Source of the DNA: PWXP01 sp034005525
Lineage (GTDB): Bacteria > Planctomycetota > Planctomycetia > Pirellulales > Thermoguttaceae
Assembly (NCBI GenBank): GCA_034005525.1
Contig: JAVEUP010000008.1
Location: 20,704-84,703, forward strand
Length of the DNA stretch: 64,000 nt
Direction: 5' to 3'
Below are positions 17,016 to 26,242 of the stretch, one piece after another; position 1 is the first letter of the stretch; every line of letters starts with the position of its first letter. The notes below the pieces were generated by a model. That model was not told the origin of the DNA, did not search any database, and worked only from the letters and a program-made list of their open reading frames with translations. Position numbers and translations under genes: made by a program.

Positions 17016-17149
17016 GTTTCCGGCTGTCCCGCAAATAAAAAAAGGGTCGCTCCAGCTGCGGCAACACGACTTCGGGTCCGGCCGCGGGGCGTTTGGGGTC
17101 CCGAAGGGGACAAGCCCATTTTCCAGGGCGCTCGCAGTGTGTTCCCCGC

Positions 17150-18397
17150 TTACTTCCCGCTTTCCACGGCGATCATGTCGATCGTCATGGTGCGCCCTTC
17201 CATGCCGACCGCATGCACCATCACCTTGGAAGCCGCGGGCGGGCGATCCGGGTCGAACACGTTCGGCCGCGTGCGGTCTACCCATCGGGCGGCGTCGTCG
17301 TCGGACACGTAGTACGTAGCCTTGACCAGGTGCCGCATGTCGCTGCCGGTCTTGTCCAGGATTTCCTGCAATTGCTCGAAAACGAAGATCGCCTGAGGCT
17401 CGCCGCGGCTGGGCTCGCGAGCATATTGCCCGGAAATGTAGATCTGCCGATCGGTCTTCAGCAGGGCCACCCTACTGAACGTGTGGGAGGGTCGAAACTC
17501 CGGCGGGGTGAAGAATTCAACAGGTTCGTCCGATTCATCCGACAGCGGCAATTGGGCGACCATTTCGATCTCGATCGGCACCGCCGCCAGCCATTCCACA
17601 AAGACCACCGGTGGCATCATCTGATCCGGGAAAAACTTCTGCACTTTCCGAAGAACCTCGTCGGCCGAGTCCATTGGCCGCAAGAAGATCTTCACGTGCG
17701 CGACCTGCTCGGGCGAGAGTTTCAGGTGCCCGAGTGTCCTCATCAGCGTTGACATCGAGCGGACAACTGCCGATTCGGTCAGCCCGCCGTCGTCCGGCAC
17801 ACCCGAAAGATAAGCGATGCCGCCGGCCGGCAACACGGCCGCATCGGCGAGGCCCGCCTCGCCGCTGACGGCCTCACAGCGTTTCCGGTTCACTCCCTTG
17901 TCCCTGTCGCTGCCGACAGCCACCGCGTCGAGAGCAACCAGTGCGCCGCGGTGCGGCAAGGGTGTCTGAACAGGCGAAATCGCCGGACGCACCGACGGGG
18001 CCAACCGCTTGCTCAAGAGTTCACGCACGCGGGTAACGGTCGTCGGCGCCAGTGCATAGACGTTCAGCCGGACCAGCTTGTCCAGGCCCGAGCCACAGTC
18101 CTTCAATACAGTGTCCAGATTGCTTAGGACCTGTTCGATCTGTTCGTCGACCGCATTTTCACCAACCAGCTTTCCCGCCGGATCCAGGGGCAGCAACTGG
18201 CGGGTATAGACCACCGGCCCCCCTTGGACAATGACCGCCTGCGACATGCCTTCCGGCGCGTCCAAGGGAACGTATTCTATCGACGGTTCCAGCGTTCCAC
18301 TGGCCGCAGGTTCAGCGGATTCTTCAGCGGCCGGGCAGTGGGTCAACTCGAGAATCCAGGCCGCCAGCAGGGCGGCCGTAAGGAATCGCCATATCAT
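17150..18397 (-). CDS. Secreted protein with three tandem Rid/YjgF-like domains
   Basis: The 415-residue protein has an N-terminal signal sequence (about 1-22) and three successive Rid-type (YjgF/YER057c/UK114) domains at about 40-165, 180-285 and 300-412. Each has the family layout: an opening strand (VVYTRQ, IAYLSGV, IYISGQYA), a helix of the form QxEQxLxNLDxxL or VFEQLQEIL, and a closing strand (VALDAVAV, EIEMVAQL, TIDMIAVE). Cytosolic RidA deaminates reactive enamines using an Arg in a P-A-R-S-x-V motif. Domain 3 has P-A-A-S-K-V and domain 2 M-P-P-V-V-F, so that Arg is absent from both. Its stop is 247 bp upstream of the next convergent spacer, and its start is 14 bp after the oxidoreductase stop, so it is probably in an operon with it. 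Substrate unknown. Confidence 0.75.
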   Translation of the reverse strand: MIWRFLTAALLAAWILELTHCPAAEESAEPAASGTLEPSIEYVPLDAPEGMSQAVIVQGGPVVYTRQLLPLDPAGKLVGENAVDEQIEQVLSNLDTVLKDCGSGLDKLVRLNVYALAPTTVTRVRELLSKRLAPSVRPAISPVQTPLPHRGALVALDAVAVGSDRDKGVNRKRCEAVSGEAGLADAAVLPAGGIAYLSGVPDDGGLTESAVVRSMSTLMRTLGHLKLSPEQVAHVKIFLRPMDSADEVLRKVQKFFPDQMMPPVVFVEWLAAVPIEIEMVAQLPLSDESDEPVEFFTPPEFRPSHTFSRVALLKTDRQIYISGQYAREPSRGEPQAIFVFEQLQEILDKTGSDMRHLVKATYYVSDDDAARWVDRTRPNVFDPDRPPAASKVMVHAVGMEGRTMTIDMIAVESGK

Positions 18398-18410
18398 GTT
18401 GGTACTCTCT

Positions 18411-19856
18411 CTATACTTCGGTGGGTAGTTCGTACGGTTTGCGCTTCGGCACGTCCAGGTACTCATTGGCCTCGTCGTCGCCAGGAAAGACCTCCTTCTC
18501 CGGGTCCCATTTCAGGCGCCGGCCCAACCAGCGGGCGATGTTGCCGAGATGGCACAGGGTCGCTACGCTATGCCCCGCCTCGACCGACATGATCGGGTCT
18601 TTGCCCGAGGCCACGCACTCAAAGAAGTTCTCCATGTGGTTGTCGCTCTCGTAGACGCGCTGGGCGTCCGGCGGAAGCGGGTCCTCGTCCAGGCCTACGG
18701 GATCGCACTCGTACCCGTCGCGGAAGATCGTGATCCGGCCTTTCTCGCCGATAAACGTGGCCCCGCCTCCCAGCTTCGGGTCGACGGAACTGAGCGAGAG
18801 CACTACGTCGTTGGGATACTTATAGTGTATGACCGTCTGCGAGCAGGCCGCATCACCCCGGTCGCGCGTGCCGGGCGTATCGTACACCACCGTGGCCAGC
18901 TTCTCCTCAGGGGTGACCCATATCTCGACCGGGCCGCTGTGGTCCATGTCCAGGGCCCAATGGACCATACTCAACCCGTGGCAGCCCCAGTTGGGCAACT
19001 CGCCACCCGAATACGGCCGGAACGACATCCAACCCGGGCCGACTGCACACTTTTCCGCGGGCCGCGTGTAGTAGGGAGGCTCCCGGTCGTAGGGGATGCG
19101 CGAAAGGTACAGGTCGGTGTGATAGGGGACGACCTCGTTCGGACCGCACCAGGCATCCCAATCCAGCCAGTCCGGAATAGGTTGGGCGGAGAAATTGCAC
19201 TCGTACGCGCTGGGGTAGTTGTAACCGATAATCGACTGGATCTTGCCGATTCGGCCGTTGCGAATCAGTTCCACGGCCTTGCGAGTCGCAGGATGTGACC
19301 GTTGCTGTTCACCGGTCTGAAACACCCGCTGATACTTGCGGACCGCTTCGATCATCTTGCGGCCTTCACGGATCGTGTGGCTCAACGGCTGCTCGCCATA
19401 CATGTGCTTGCCGGCCTGGCAAGCATGAATGCAGGGCAGATAATGCCAATGCTCCGGCGTGGCATAGATGACCACGTCAACATCTTTGCGGTCCAGCAGT
19501 TCCCGGTAATCCTGGTAAGCCTTTGCGCGGTAATTGCGCGCCCACTCATTGGCGCGGGCAAGGTTGAAGTCGGCACAGGCCACAATGCGGGCATGAGGCG
19601 GTGGCTGGCCCTGACCGCCTTTGCCAATGACCAACTGCCCGTTGCGCCGGCCGCAGCCGATGATCCCAACGCCGATTTGGTCGTTGGGGCCAGGAGTCGG
19701 CTTCTTCTCCTGTGCCGGCTCTGGCCCGCAACAAGGCTCCGGCTGGGGAGGCGGCGTCGTCCGGCCTGGGCCTGGACAACCGGACAACGAGATTGCCGCC
19801 GCACCCAACGCCTGACCGAGGAGTCGGCGTCGCGAGAGCTTTCCGCTGACTGACAT
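18411..19856 (-). CDS. Tat-exported Gfo/Idh/MocA family oxidoreductase
   Basis: A 481-residue NAD(P)-dependent sugar or inositol oxidoreductase. The N-terminus has a twin-arginine signal (SRRRLLGQALG) ending in a lipobox-like LSGC, then a Pro-rich linker. The Rossmann domain begins at about residue 60 (GVGIIGCGRRNGQ), with GEQPLSHT in place of the usual EKP and DVVIYATPEHWH ahead of it. The C-terminal domain reads to KRKPYELPTEV. The start at 19856 has AAGGAGAG upstream. Such secreted paralogues are very numerous in Planctomycetota and are linked to degradation of complex glycans. It is followed closely by the Rid-domain gene. Confidence 0.88.
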   Translation of the reverse strand: MSVSGKLSRRRLLGQALGAAAISLSGCPGPGRTTPPPQPEPCCGPEPAQEKKPTPGPNDQIGVGIIGCGRRNGQLVIGKGGQGQPPPHARIVACADFNLARANEWARNYRAKAYQDYRELLDRKDVDVVIYATPEHWHYLPCIHACQAGKHMYGEQPLSHTIREGRKMIEAVRKYQRVFQTGEQQRSHPATRKAVELIRNGRIGKIQSIIGYNYPSAYECNFSAQPIPDWLDWDAWCGPNEVVPYHTDLYLSRIPYDREPPYYTRPAEKCAVGPGWMSFRPYSGGELPNWGCHGLSMVHWALDMDHSGPVEIWVTPEEKLATVVYDTPGTRDRGDAACSQTVIHYKYPNDVVLSLSSVDPKLGGGATFIGEKGRITIFRDGYECDPVGLDEDPLPPDAQRVYESDNHMENFFECVASGKDPIMSVEAGHSVATLCHLGNIARWLGRRLKWDPEKEVFPGDDEANEYLDVPKRKPYELPTEV

Positions 19857-20032
19857 GCAACTCTCCTTTTGTGGATTTTCCGACTTTTCAATTCGCACCC
19901 ACACCCTACTATAGTTATCACCCGAATGGAATCCGTTGGCAAGCCCCCCCAAAGCGGCCCGATGCGGAGGTTTCTCGGCCGAGGCACCGGTGCGACGTCC
20001 GCCGCTTGCATCGCGGTTGCACGGCAGAGCGG

Positions 20033-21223
20033 TCACACTCCCGGAAGGCAGTCAGGGCCGGTCGGCTCGAACGTCTTGTACGTGAGAACGAACTCCTGGT
20101 GGCCGAGCCGCTCCGACGCGGTTTGACGGCCTCCGGCGACGGTCAGCACAAGCTCGTAGATCTGCCGACCCACGTCGTCGACCGGGACCGCCGATTCCAG
20201 AATGCGTCCGGCGTTTATGTCCATATCGTCAGGCATATTCCGGTAGGTGTCGGGATTCGCGCATACCTTGATTACCGGCGAGACGGCCGATCCAACCACT
20301 GACCCCCGGCCGGTGGTGAACACCGTAAGATGGGCGCCGCAGGCCACAAGTTCGACGATTTCGGCATTGTCGACGATGTTGGGGAACCCGAATCGGGGCT
20401 CGCCGTCGGGCACGACGTCCAGCAGGTACAGTCCCGGGCGCGGCGGCAGGTCGCCGGGCTTGATCAGTCCGGCGATGGGCCCCGTGCCGCTTTTGCAGTA
20501 CGCCCCGAGTGATTTCTCCTCGATGGTCGTCAGCCCGCCCTCGGCGTTGCCCGGTGCGAAGCTGCCGTGCCCGAAGGCCTGGTAGTACCGCGCGGCCTTC
20601 GCGACCGACGCGACAATCTCGCGGCCGAGTTCTTCAGTCACGGCGCGCCCGGCCATGTGATGCTCGCAGCCGATCAGTTCGCCAGTCTCCTCGAAGATGC
20701 AGCTTGCCCCGTCGGCGAGCAACAGGTCGAAAGCGCGCCCGACGGCCGGGTTGGCCGTCACGCCGCTTGTCGCATCGGAGCCGCCGCAAATGGTGCCCAC
20801 CACCAGTTCACCCGGTTGCATGGACACCGGCTCTTGGGCGTCGAGTTCGCGACGGGCTGCCTCGACCCAGTTCCGCCCAGCCTCGATGGTGCGGAACGTG
20901 CCTCCGGATTGCTGAATGACCAGGGTTTCCACCGGCCTGCCGGAGTTGCGGATCGCGTCGGCGAGGTTGTGGCGATTGAAGCCCTCGCAACCGAGCGAAA
21001 CCAGCAGCACGGCGCCCACGTTGGGATGCGTGCAAAGCTGCTGCATGATCCGTTCAGCGTACTCGTTGGGGAAACAGCCCGGGAACCCGATCAGATGCAC
21101 GCCGCGGTCGCGATAGGGCCAGGCGATTTCGCGCGCAACGTGATGCGCGCATTCGACTAGGTACGCCACCGCCACGACGTTGCGAATCCCCTTCCGGCCA
21201 TCCTCACGCAGATATCCTCGCAT
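20033..21223 (-). CDS. UxaA-type dehydratase, large (catalytic) subunit
   Basis: The 396-residue protein corresponds to the C-terminal catalytic part of altronate/galactarate dehydratases. Visible: GYLREDGRKGIRNVVAVAYLVECAHHV at the N-terminus, a CEGFNRHNLAD segment, GTICGGSDATSGVTANPAVG (metal/cluster region), CEHHMAGRA, and the AGRILE...C-terminal tail. These enzymes dehydrate altronate, galactarate or a related sugar acid. In many bacteria the large part is fused to a small SAF domain; here the SAF domain is a separate gene 38 bp upstream. The start at 21223 is supported by GGACAGG. Substrate cannot be assigned. Confidence 0.82.
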   Translation of the reverse strand: MRGYLREDGRKGIRNVVAVAYLVECAHHVAREIAWPYRDRGVHLIGFPGCFPNEYAERIMQQLCTHPNVGAVLLVSLGCEGFNRHNLADAIRNSGRPVETLVIQQSGGTFRTIEAGRNWVEAARRELDAQEPVSMQPGELVVGTICGGSDATSGVTANPAVGRAFDLLLADGASCIFEETGELIGCEHHMAGRAVTEELGREIVASVAKAARYYQAFGHGSFAPGNAEGGLTTIEEKSLGAYCKSGTGPIAGLIKPGDLPPRPGLYLLDVVPDGEPRFGFPNIVDNAEIVELVACGAHLTVFTTGRGSVVGSAVSPVIKVCANPDTYRNMPDDMDINAGRILESAVPVDDVGRQIYELVLTVAGGRQTASERLGHQEFVLTYKTFEPTGPDCLPGV

Positions 21224-21260
21224 AGTTTCGCACCTGTCCCTGACACCTGACACCTTGCCC

Positions 21261-21575
21261 CTACACTCTCCGCACATACGCCTTTCCGGGGTCGAACGTA
21301 TACGTCGGGAGGTAATCGCTCCTGAGGTTATGCAAATGAACGTGTTCCCCCGGTTGGATATCGCAGGTTGCCGACCCGATCGGAGCGGCAAACTTGACCA
21401 CCTTCGCCCCGGCCGCAATGGCCTGGACTGCGATCTTGTGCCCGGTCGGCACGTCGCCGATCACCGTAAGCGGCCGGCCCTCGCAATGGGCCAGTTGGCC
21501 ATCGTGGAGTGAACATGCCGCCACGCCCACGTTGTCCGACGGATCAAGTCGAATCACCAGGTTGTTCTCGTCCAT
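21261..21575 (-). CDS. UxaA-type dehydratase, small SAF-domain subunit
   Basis: A 104-residue SAF domain of the altronate/galactarate dehydratase N-terminal type. The core PTGHKIAVQAIAAGAKVVKFAAPIG followed by GEHVHLHNL is diagnostic of this fold (read in parts across residues 40-88). It starts MDENNLVIRLDPSDNV at 21575. It pairs with the large subunit just downstream, so the two together make one enzyme. It is preceded by the sulfatase gene on the same strand (84 bp), suggesting one transcript for polysaccharide desulfation and sugar-acid breakdown. Confidence 0.83.
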   Translation of the reverse strand: MDENNLVIRLDPSDNVGVAACSLHDGQLAHCEGRPLTVIGDVPTGHKIAVQAIAAGAKVVKFAAPIGSATCDIQPGEHVHLHNLRSDYLPTYTFDPGKAYVRRV

Positions 21576-21659
21576 AATCGTCCGTTCCGGTCCACAATTG
21601 ATCAGGTGCAACAGCCAACGATTTGCGCGACCTTTGCCCACCCATCGCGAGTAATCCGG

Positions 21660-23219
21660 TTACTCCGCGGGGGCATTTACGCCGGGGATTGCCAGCGGAA
21701 AGGTGGGATTCTCGGCCACTTCCCGGCGGAGCAGTTCAACGGCTTGCCGGACGATTTCGGGGTGCCGGGCGGCCAGGTCGTTGGCTTCGCCGATATCATC
21801 GGCGAGGTTGTACACTTCCCAGTTGCCGGGCGATTTGGTTCTCAGCCACTGGCGGACGACCTTGAAATCGCCTAATCGCACGGCAACCTGCCCTCGATAT
21901 CCCGGAAAGACCCAGATCATCGGCTTGCGCGACTCCGGCGCCGGGCCTCCGGTCATGACGGGCCAAAGGCTTTCGCCGTCGAGACCGGCGGGCTTCTCCA
22001 AACCTGCCGCGTCGCAAAGCGTCGGAAACCAGTCGGCAAAATAGCCGGGCGCGTCGCTGGTGGTTCCCGCCGGCACTCGGCCGGGGAGCCGCACGATCAT
22101 CGGCACACGAATGCCTCCTTCGTACACGCTGCCCTTATAGTCGCGCAGCCCGGCCGTACTGTTGAAGAATCGGGCGTCGACGCCGCCGACGTGGAACTCG
22201 GCCTCCGGCGCGCGCGGCAAGGTCGTGCCGTTATCGCTGGTGAACGCGACCAGTGTACGATCGGCAACCCCGGCTTCGTCCAGCGCCGCCATAACCCGCC
22301 CTACGTAGCTGTCCAGATCGGCAATCATCGCGGCGTATCCAGCCCGCGGGCGAGGATGCGGCAGGTACCCGAACTGGCCGCGATACGGCTCGGTGTCCCA
22401 ATCCTCGGGAAAGCGTTCTACCGACTCGCGCGGCGGATGCATCGCGAGATGCGGCTCGATGAACGGCAGGTAGAGGAAGAACGGCCGCGACCGGTTGGCG
22501 GTGATGAATCGCTCGGCCTCTGCGACCATCAGCTTTGGTGCGTAGGTCTCGCCAATCCAGTCGTCCAGCCGAACCTCGCCTTCCGGTTGCTTCGCATGGC
22601 CCGGGATAGGCTGGGCGTTGATTTCGATGCGTTCGGCATTGCGCCAGAGGTACGGGGGATAGAAGCTGTGCGCGACGGCCTGGCAATTGTAGCCGAAGAA
22701 CAGGTCGAACCCGTGCCGGTTTGGATCGCCCGTGCTTCCGACGGGCCCCAAACCCCATTTGCCCATGGCGCCCGTCGCGTAGCCGGCCTTTCGAAAGACC
22801 GTGGCCAGAGTGACGGCGTCGGGCGAAATCGGATGCTGTCCCTCGGTGAATTCCGGGAAGTTGCGCCGCGCCTGCAGATTGTCGCGTATTTCCGCCCGGC
22901 CCAGGTGTCGCCCGGTCATCAGCACGCAGCGTGCCGGTGCGCAGACGGGCGCTCCGCTGTAATGCTGCGTGAACCGCATCCCTGCCGCCGCCAGCCGGTC
23001 GATATTCGGCGTGGGGATCTTCTGCTGGCCGTAGCAGCCCAATTCGCCCCATCCGAGATCATCGGCAAGGATGAATACGACGTTCAGCCGCGGGGACGTG
23101 CCCGCCGGCTCGTCGGCTGCAATGCGTCCGGCATAGCCGGACAAGGCGAACGCCAATGCGGCGAGGAGAACGCGAAATCCGTACCCAGCTTTGGCAGTTT
23201 GAGGAAAGCGATTGCGCAT
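21660..23219 (-). CDS. Secreted arylsulfatase-type sulfatase (type I)
   Basis: 519 residues with a signal sequence (about 12-35). Type I sulfatases hydrolyse sulfate esters using a formylglycine made from Cys. The modification motif is C93-A-P-A-R followed by MTGRH, the Cys form. Metal-binding DD lies at 53-54 (LADDLGW), with AMGKWGLG and ...SDNG further on. Closing segments (PMIWVFPGYRGQVAVR, WEVYNLADDIGEANDLA) fit the arylsulfatase A family. AGGGGG precedes the ATG at 23219. An activating formylglycine enzyme is required but not seen in the window. Likely target: sulfated polysaccharide. Confidence 0.92.
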   Translation of the reverse strand: MRNRFPQTAKAGYGFRVLLAALAFALSGYAGRIAADEPAGTSPRLNVVFILADDLGWGELGCYGQQKIPTPNIDRLAAAGMRFTQHYSGAPVCAPARCVLMTGRHLGRAEIRDNLQARRNFPEFTEGQHPISPDAVTLATVFRKAGYATGAMGKWGLGPVGSTGDPNRHGFDLFFGYNCQAVAHSFYPPYLWRNAERIEINAQPIPGHAKQPEGEVRLDDWIGETYAPKLMVAEAERFITANRSRPFFLYLPFIEPHLAMHPPRESVERFPEDWDTEPYRGQFGYLPHPRPRAGYAAMIADLDSYVGRVMAALDEAGVADRTLVAFTSDNGTTLPRAPEAEFHVGGVDARFFNSTAGLRDYKGSVYEGGIRVPMIVRLPGRVPAGTTSDAPGYFADWFPTLCDAAGLEKPAGLDGESLWPVMTGGPAPESRKPMIWVFPGYRGQVAVRLGDFKVVRQWLRTKSPGNWEVYNLADDIGEANDLAARHPEIVRQAVELLRREVAENPTFPLAIPGVNAPAE

Positions 23220-23370
23220 GATACCCCCTATCGTGGTTCGTGGATGGCAACGGCATTTGCGCAAAAGTATACTGCCATCTTGGCCTATGGTAAAGCCAAT
23301 ACCCCCTCTGATGTATTGGGCTCTCACATACCGGTAGTCACGCACCCCAAATCCGTGGTACAACAGTGTC

Positions 23371-23437
23371 GTGGACATACTGAGTCGTCCCGTCTGAAGC
23401 TGTTGGCAAAGACTCCAGATGAGGCCAGTATGTCCAC
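23371..23437. promoter_or_regulatory. Candidate operator: perfect 12-bp inverted repeat in the sulfatase / beta-helix spacer
   Basis: GTGGACATACTG (23371-23382) and its exact complement CAGTATGTCCAC (23426-23437), 43 bp apart, in the 274-bp region between the divergent sulfatase and beta-helix genes and 57 bp ahead of the latter's start. The spacing (about five helical turns centre to centre) suits a pair of bound regulators or a DNA loop. A shorter repeat, TTGGC...GCCAA, lies near 23280-23299. The regulator is not in view. Confidence 0.45.
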
Positions 23438-23493
23438 CCTCTTTCAATCCCCACCCCACGCATCGGCCGGATGAACCAGAAAGGACAACGACA

Positions 23494-25986
23494 ATGAACT
23501 GCAATCTCCAACACCTGTTCTGCATGCTTCTAACCCTCGCCGGCTTGCTGGGACTTAACCTGGGCAAAGCTGACGCAGCCACTTTCTATGTGGCGACCAA
23601 TGGCAACGACGCATGGTCGGGCAAACTGGCGGAGCCGAACGCCGCAGGCGACGACGGGCCGCTGGCCACGCTGGCCGCCGCGCGCGACGCCGTCCGGAAG
23701 TTGAAGGCCACCGGGCCGCTCGACGAGCCGGTGAGCGTCCAGATTCGCGGCGGAGTGTATTACGTTACCGAAACCATCGCGCTGGACGCCGGCGACTCCG
23801 GTGCCGAAGGGGCCGTCATCTCGTACGAGGCCTATCCCGGCGAGACGCCCGAACTGGTAGGCGGCCGGCGGGTCGAAGGCTTCCGGCCGGCTGGGGGAAA
23901 CATGCTGTCGGTACAGCTTCCGGCGGTTGAGGCCGGCGAGTGGTCTTTTCGGCAACTGTTCGTCAACGGCCGGCGACAGGTCCGCGCGCGATATCCCAAT
24001 TTCGATCCCGACGATCCGATCCGAGGCGGCTTCTTGTACGTGGCGCACAGCCGGAGCGGGTTCGGGCTGACGGTCGGCAACATCCACAACCCGGGCGACT
24101 GGACGGAATACCAGGTTAACATCCCTGCCGACGGAGAATACGTGCTGTGGGTCTATTACGGGGCGTTGAACGCGCCGCACGGTACGACCGATATGTCGGG
24201 CCGCACCGTCCTGACCGTCGACGGCGGCGAGCCGATCCCGCTGATCGACCTGGCCGATACCCCGAACTGGGCCGCCTCGCGCTGGGCCCGCGCGGCCACT
24301 GTGCCGCTGAAACAGGGCGAGCGCGTCCTGCGATGGCAGAACGTGCGCGGCGGCGGGCTTACGCTCGACGCGTTCATTGTGTGCGACGATCCCGGGTGGA
24401 AGCCCGCCGGCCCCGTGGCCCCCGAAGCGCCGGAGGGCAAGCACGCGGTCTTGTTCCAGGCCGAGGACTTCACCGCATCGCACGGACGACAGTTGACCGT
24501 CGGCGGGTCGGGCGGCGGCTCGAAGACCGAGTTCCACTACGCCCCCGGCGAGTTCAAGCCCGCCTGGGCCGACGCGCCGGACGCCGAACTGCACATCTTC
24601 CAGTCGGGCTCCTGTCGGGCATTCAAGGAAATCCTCGGCATCGAGGGCGTCGACGAGGCGACTCACACCGTGACCGTCGGCGGGCCCGAAGCCGTGGCCG
24701 GTCTGAATACCGGCGACCGCTACTTCGTGGAAAACGTGTTCGAGGAACTCGACGCGCCGGGCGAATGGTACCTCGACCGCGGGACGGGCGTGTTGTCCTT
24801 TATCCCGCCCGAAGGTTTCACCGACGCCTGCGAGGTGGTCGCTCCCGCCGTGGGGCGGATCATCGAGATCGACGGCGCCAGCCACCTGCGCTTCGCCGGT
24901 CTGCTGTTGCGCAACGGCGATTACACGCCGCAGGACGGCTGCGGTGGCTACGGCATGGGCAACAACGGAACGGTCTACCTCGGCGACGCACGCCACTGCA
25001 CCGTCGAAGGCTGCACCTTCACCCAAACCGGAAGGTATGCCGTGTGCATCAGCGGCGGCGGTGATAACGTCGTACGGCGCAACGACATTTCCCATAGCGC
25101 CCAGGGAGGCGTGCTGATCCTCGGCAGCGCCCGCAACGAGATTGTCGACAACCTCATCCTCGACTGCGGCGCCGTCTACAAGCACATCGGCGGCGTGGTG
25201 CTGCAAGGGAAGGGAACCGGCGACAACCGCGTTGCACACAATCACATCGAACGCATGTCCCGTTACGGCATCACCATGAAGAGCGCGGGGCTGCGCAACG
25301 TGATCGAGTACAACCGCGTCCACTGGACCAACCTGGAAACGTATGACACCGGCGGCATCGAGGTGACCCAGCACGACCGCACACTGCGAAGCGGCAGCGC
25401 CATCCGTTACAACATCGTGGGCGACTCGGTCGGCTGGTACGCACAGGGGCCCGACCGCGACGTCCACATGTCGTGGGGCATCTACCTCGATTCGTTCGCA
25501 GGCGGCTATACGGTGACCAACAACATCACCTACCGCAACTCCCACGGCGGCATCATGCTGCAAGGGGGACAAGGCAATACCGTGGTCAACAACATCTTCG
25601 TCGAGAGCACCTTAGCCCAGGGCTACTTCCCCAACTTCCAAGACAATTCGATCGGGCAGACGCTCACGCGGAACATCTTCTACTACACCGACCCTGAGGC
25701 CATCCTGATTGCCGGCGGGAACCTGACGCCGGAGGTCCTTCGCGTCGACCACAACCTGTACTACTGCCCCGGCGCGGAAACGCCGCGTATGCGGGTGCGG
25801 GGCATCGCGTCGTTTGAGCGGTGGCAGGAGCGCGGCTTCGACCGCAACTCGGTCATTGCCGATCCGCTGTTCGAAGACGTCGCCCAGGACAATTACACCC
25901 TCCGGCCCGGTTCGCCTGCGTGTGACCTCGGCTTCGAAACCATCGATACCGGCCGCATCGGGCTACTCACACCGCGACCATTATAG
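23494..25986 (+). CDS. Large secreted right-handed beta-helix protein (carbohydrate-active type)
   Basis: 830 residues: a signal peptide (about 1-28), then the recurrent N-terminal block FYVATNGNDAWSG...LATLAAARDAVR typical of planctomycete polysaccharide-lyase-like proteins. An inserted jelly-roll carbohydrate-binding-like module lies at about 190-320 (GDWTEYQVNIPADGEYVLWVYYG), then a right-handed parallel beta-helix (about 480-780) with repeated rungs such as NDISHSAQGGVLILGSARNEI, NHIERMSRYGITMKSAG and NNITYRNSHGGIMLQGG. The ATG at 23494 has AGAAAGGA upstream. Divergent from the sulfatase. Inferred to bind or depolymerise an anionic polysaccharide; no catalytic residues can be assigned. 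A truncated relative is at 61963-62766. Confidence 0.85.
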   Translation: MNCNLQHLFCMLLTLAGLLGLNLGKADAATFYVATNGNDAWSGKLAEPNAAGDDGPLATLAAARDAVRKLKATGPLDEPVSVQIRGGVYYVTETIALDAGDSGAEGAVISYEAYPGETPELVGGRRVEGFRPAGGNMLSVQLPAVEAGEWSFRQLFVNGRRQVRARYPNFDPDDPIRGGFLYVAHSRSGFGLTVGNIHNPGDWTEYQVNIPADGEYVLWVYYGALNAPHGTTDMSGRTVLTVDGGEPIPLIDLADTPNWAASRWARAATVPLKQGERVLRWQNVRGGGLTLDAFIVCDDPGWKPAGPVAPEAPEGKHAVLFQAEDFTASHGRQLTVGGSGGGSKTEFHYAPGEFKPAWADAPDAELHIFQSGSCRAFKEILGIEGVDEATHTVTVGGPEAVAGLNTGDRYFVENVFEELDAPGEWYLDRGTGVLSFIPPEGFTDACEVVAPAVGRIIEIDGASHLRFAGLLLRNGDYTPQDGCGGYGMGNNGTVYLGDARHCTVEGCTFTQTGRYAVCISGGGDNVVRRNDISHSAQGGVLILGSARNEIVDNLILDCGAVYKHIGGVVLQGKGTGDNRVAHNHIERMSRYGITMKSAGLRNVIEYNRVHWTNLETYDTGGIEVTQHDRTLRSGSAIRYNIVGDSVGWYAQGPDRDVHMSWGIYLDSFAGGYTVTNNITYRNSHGGIMLQGGQGNTVVNNIFVESTLAQGYFPNFQDNSIGQTLTRNIFYYTDPEAILIAGGNLTPEVLRVDHNLYYCPGAETPRMRVRGIASFERWQERGFDRNSVIADPLFEDVAQDNYTLRPGSPACDLGFETIDTGRIGLLTPRPL

Positions 25987-26068
25987 CAGGCACACACCGC
26001 TGTGCCGTCCCTCAGCTAACCCGGATTATTCACACTTCCGCCCAGACAGGCAAACAAGGCAAGCTAGC

Positions 26069-26242
26069 CCGGATTATTAATGGCGATGTAGGGTGGTGAC
26101 AAGCAAGCCAAGACCCTGGTGGGACTTCGGTCGCTCGGCTGGGTCTGCTTCCAGCGCACCACGTGCAAACGAGCGGGGCGTGGCTTGCGCAGTCCCACCA
26201 AGGACTTACGCGACCTCGGCCCACCCTACATGAATAATCCGG
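26069..26242. mobile_element. MITE-like interspersed element, copy 3
   Basis: A 174-bp copy with ends CCGGATTATT / AATAATCCGG, flanked by GCTAGC on the left and GCTAGG on the right, an almost perfect 6-bp duplication. Just upstream, CCGGATTATTCAC at 26021-26033 is a solitary end of the same element, so this spot has been hit or rearranged more than once. The rest of the 25987-26357 spacer has no gene. Confidence 0.78.
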
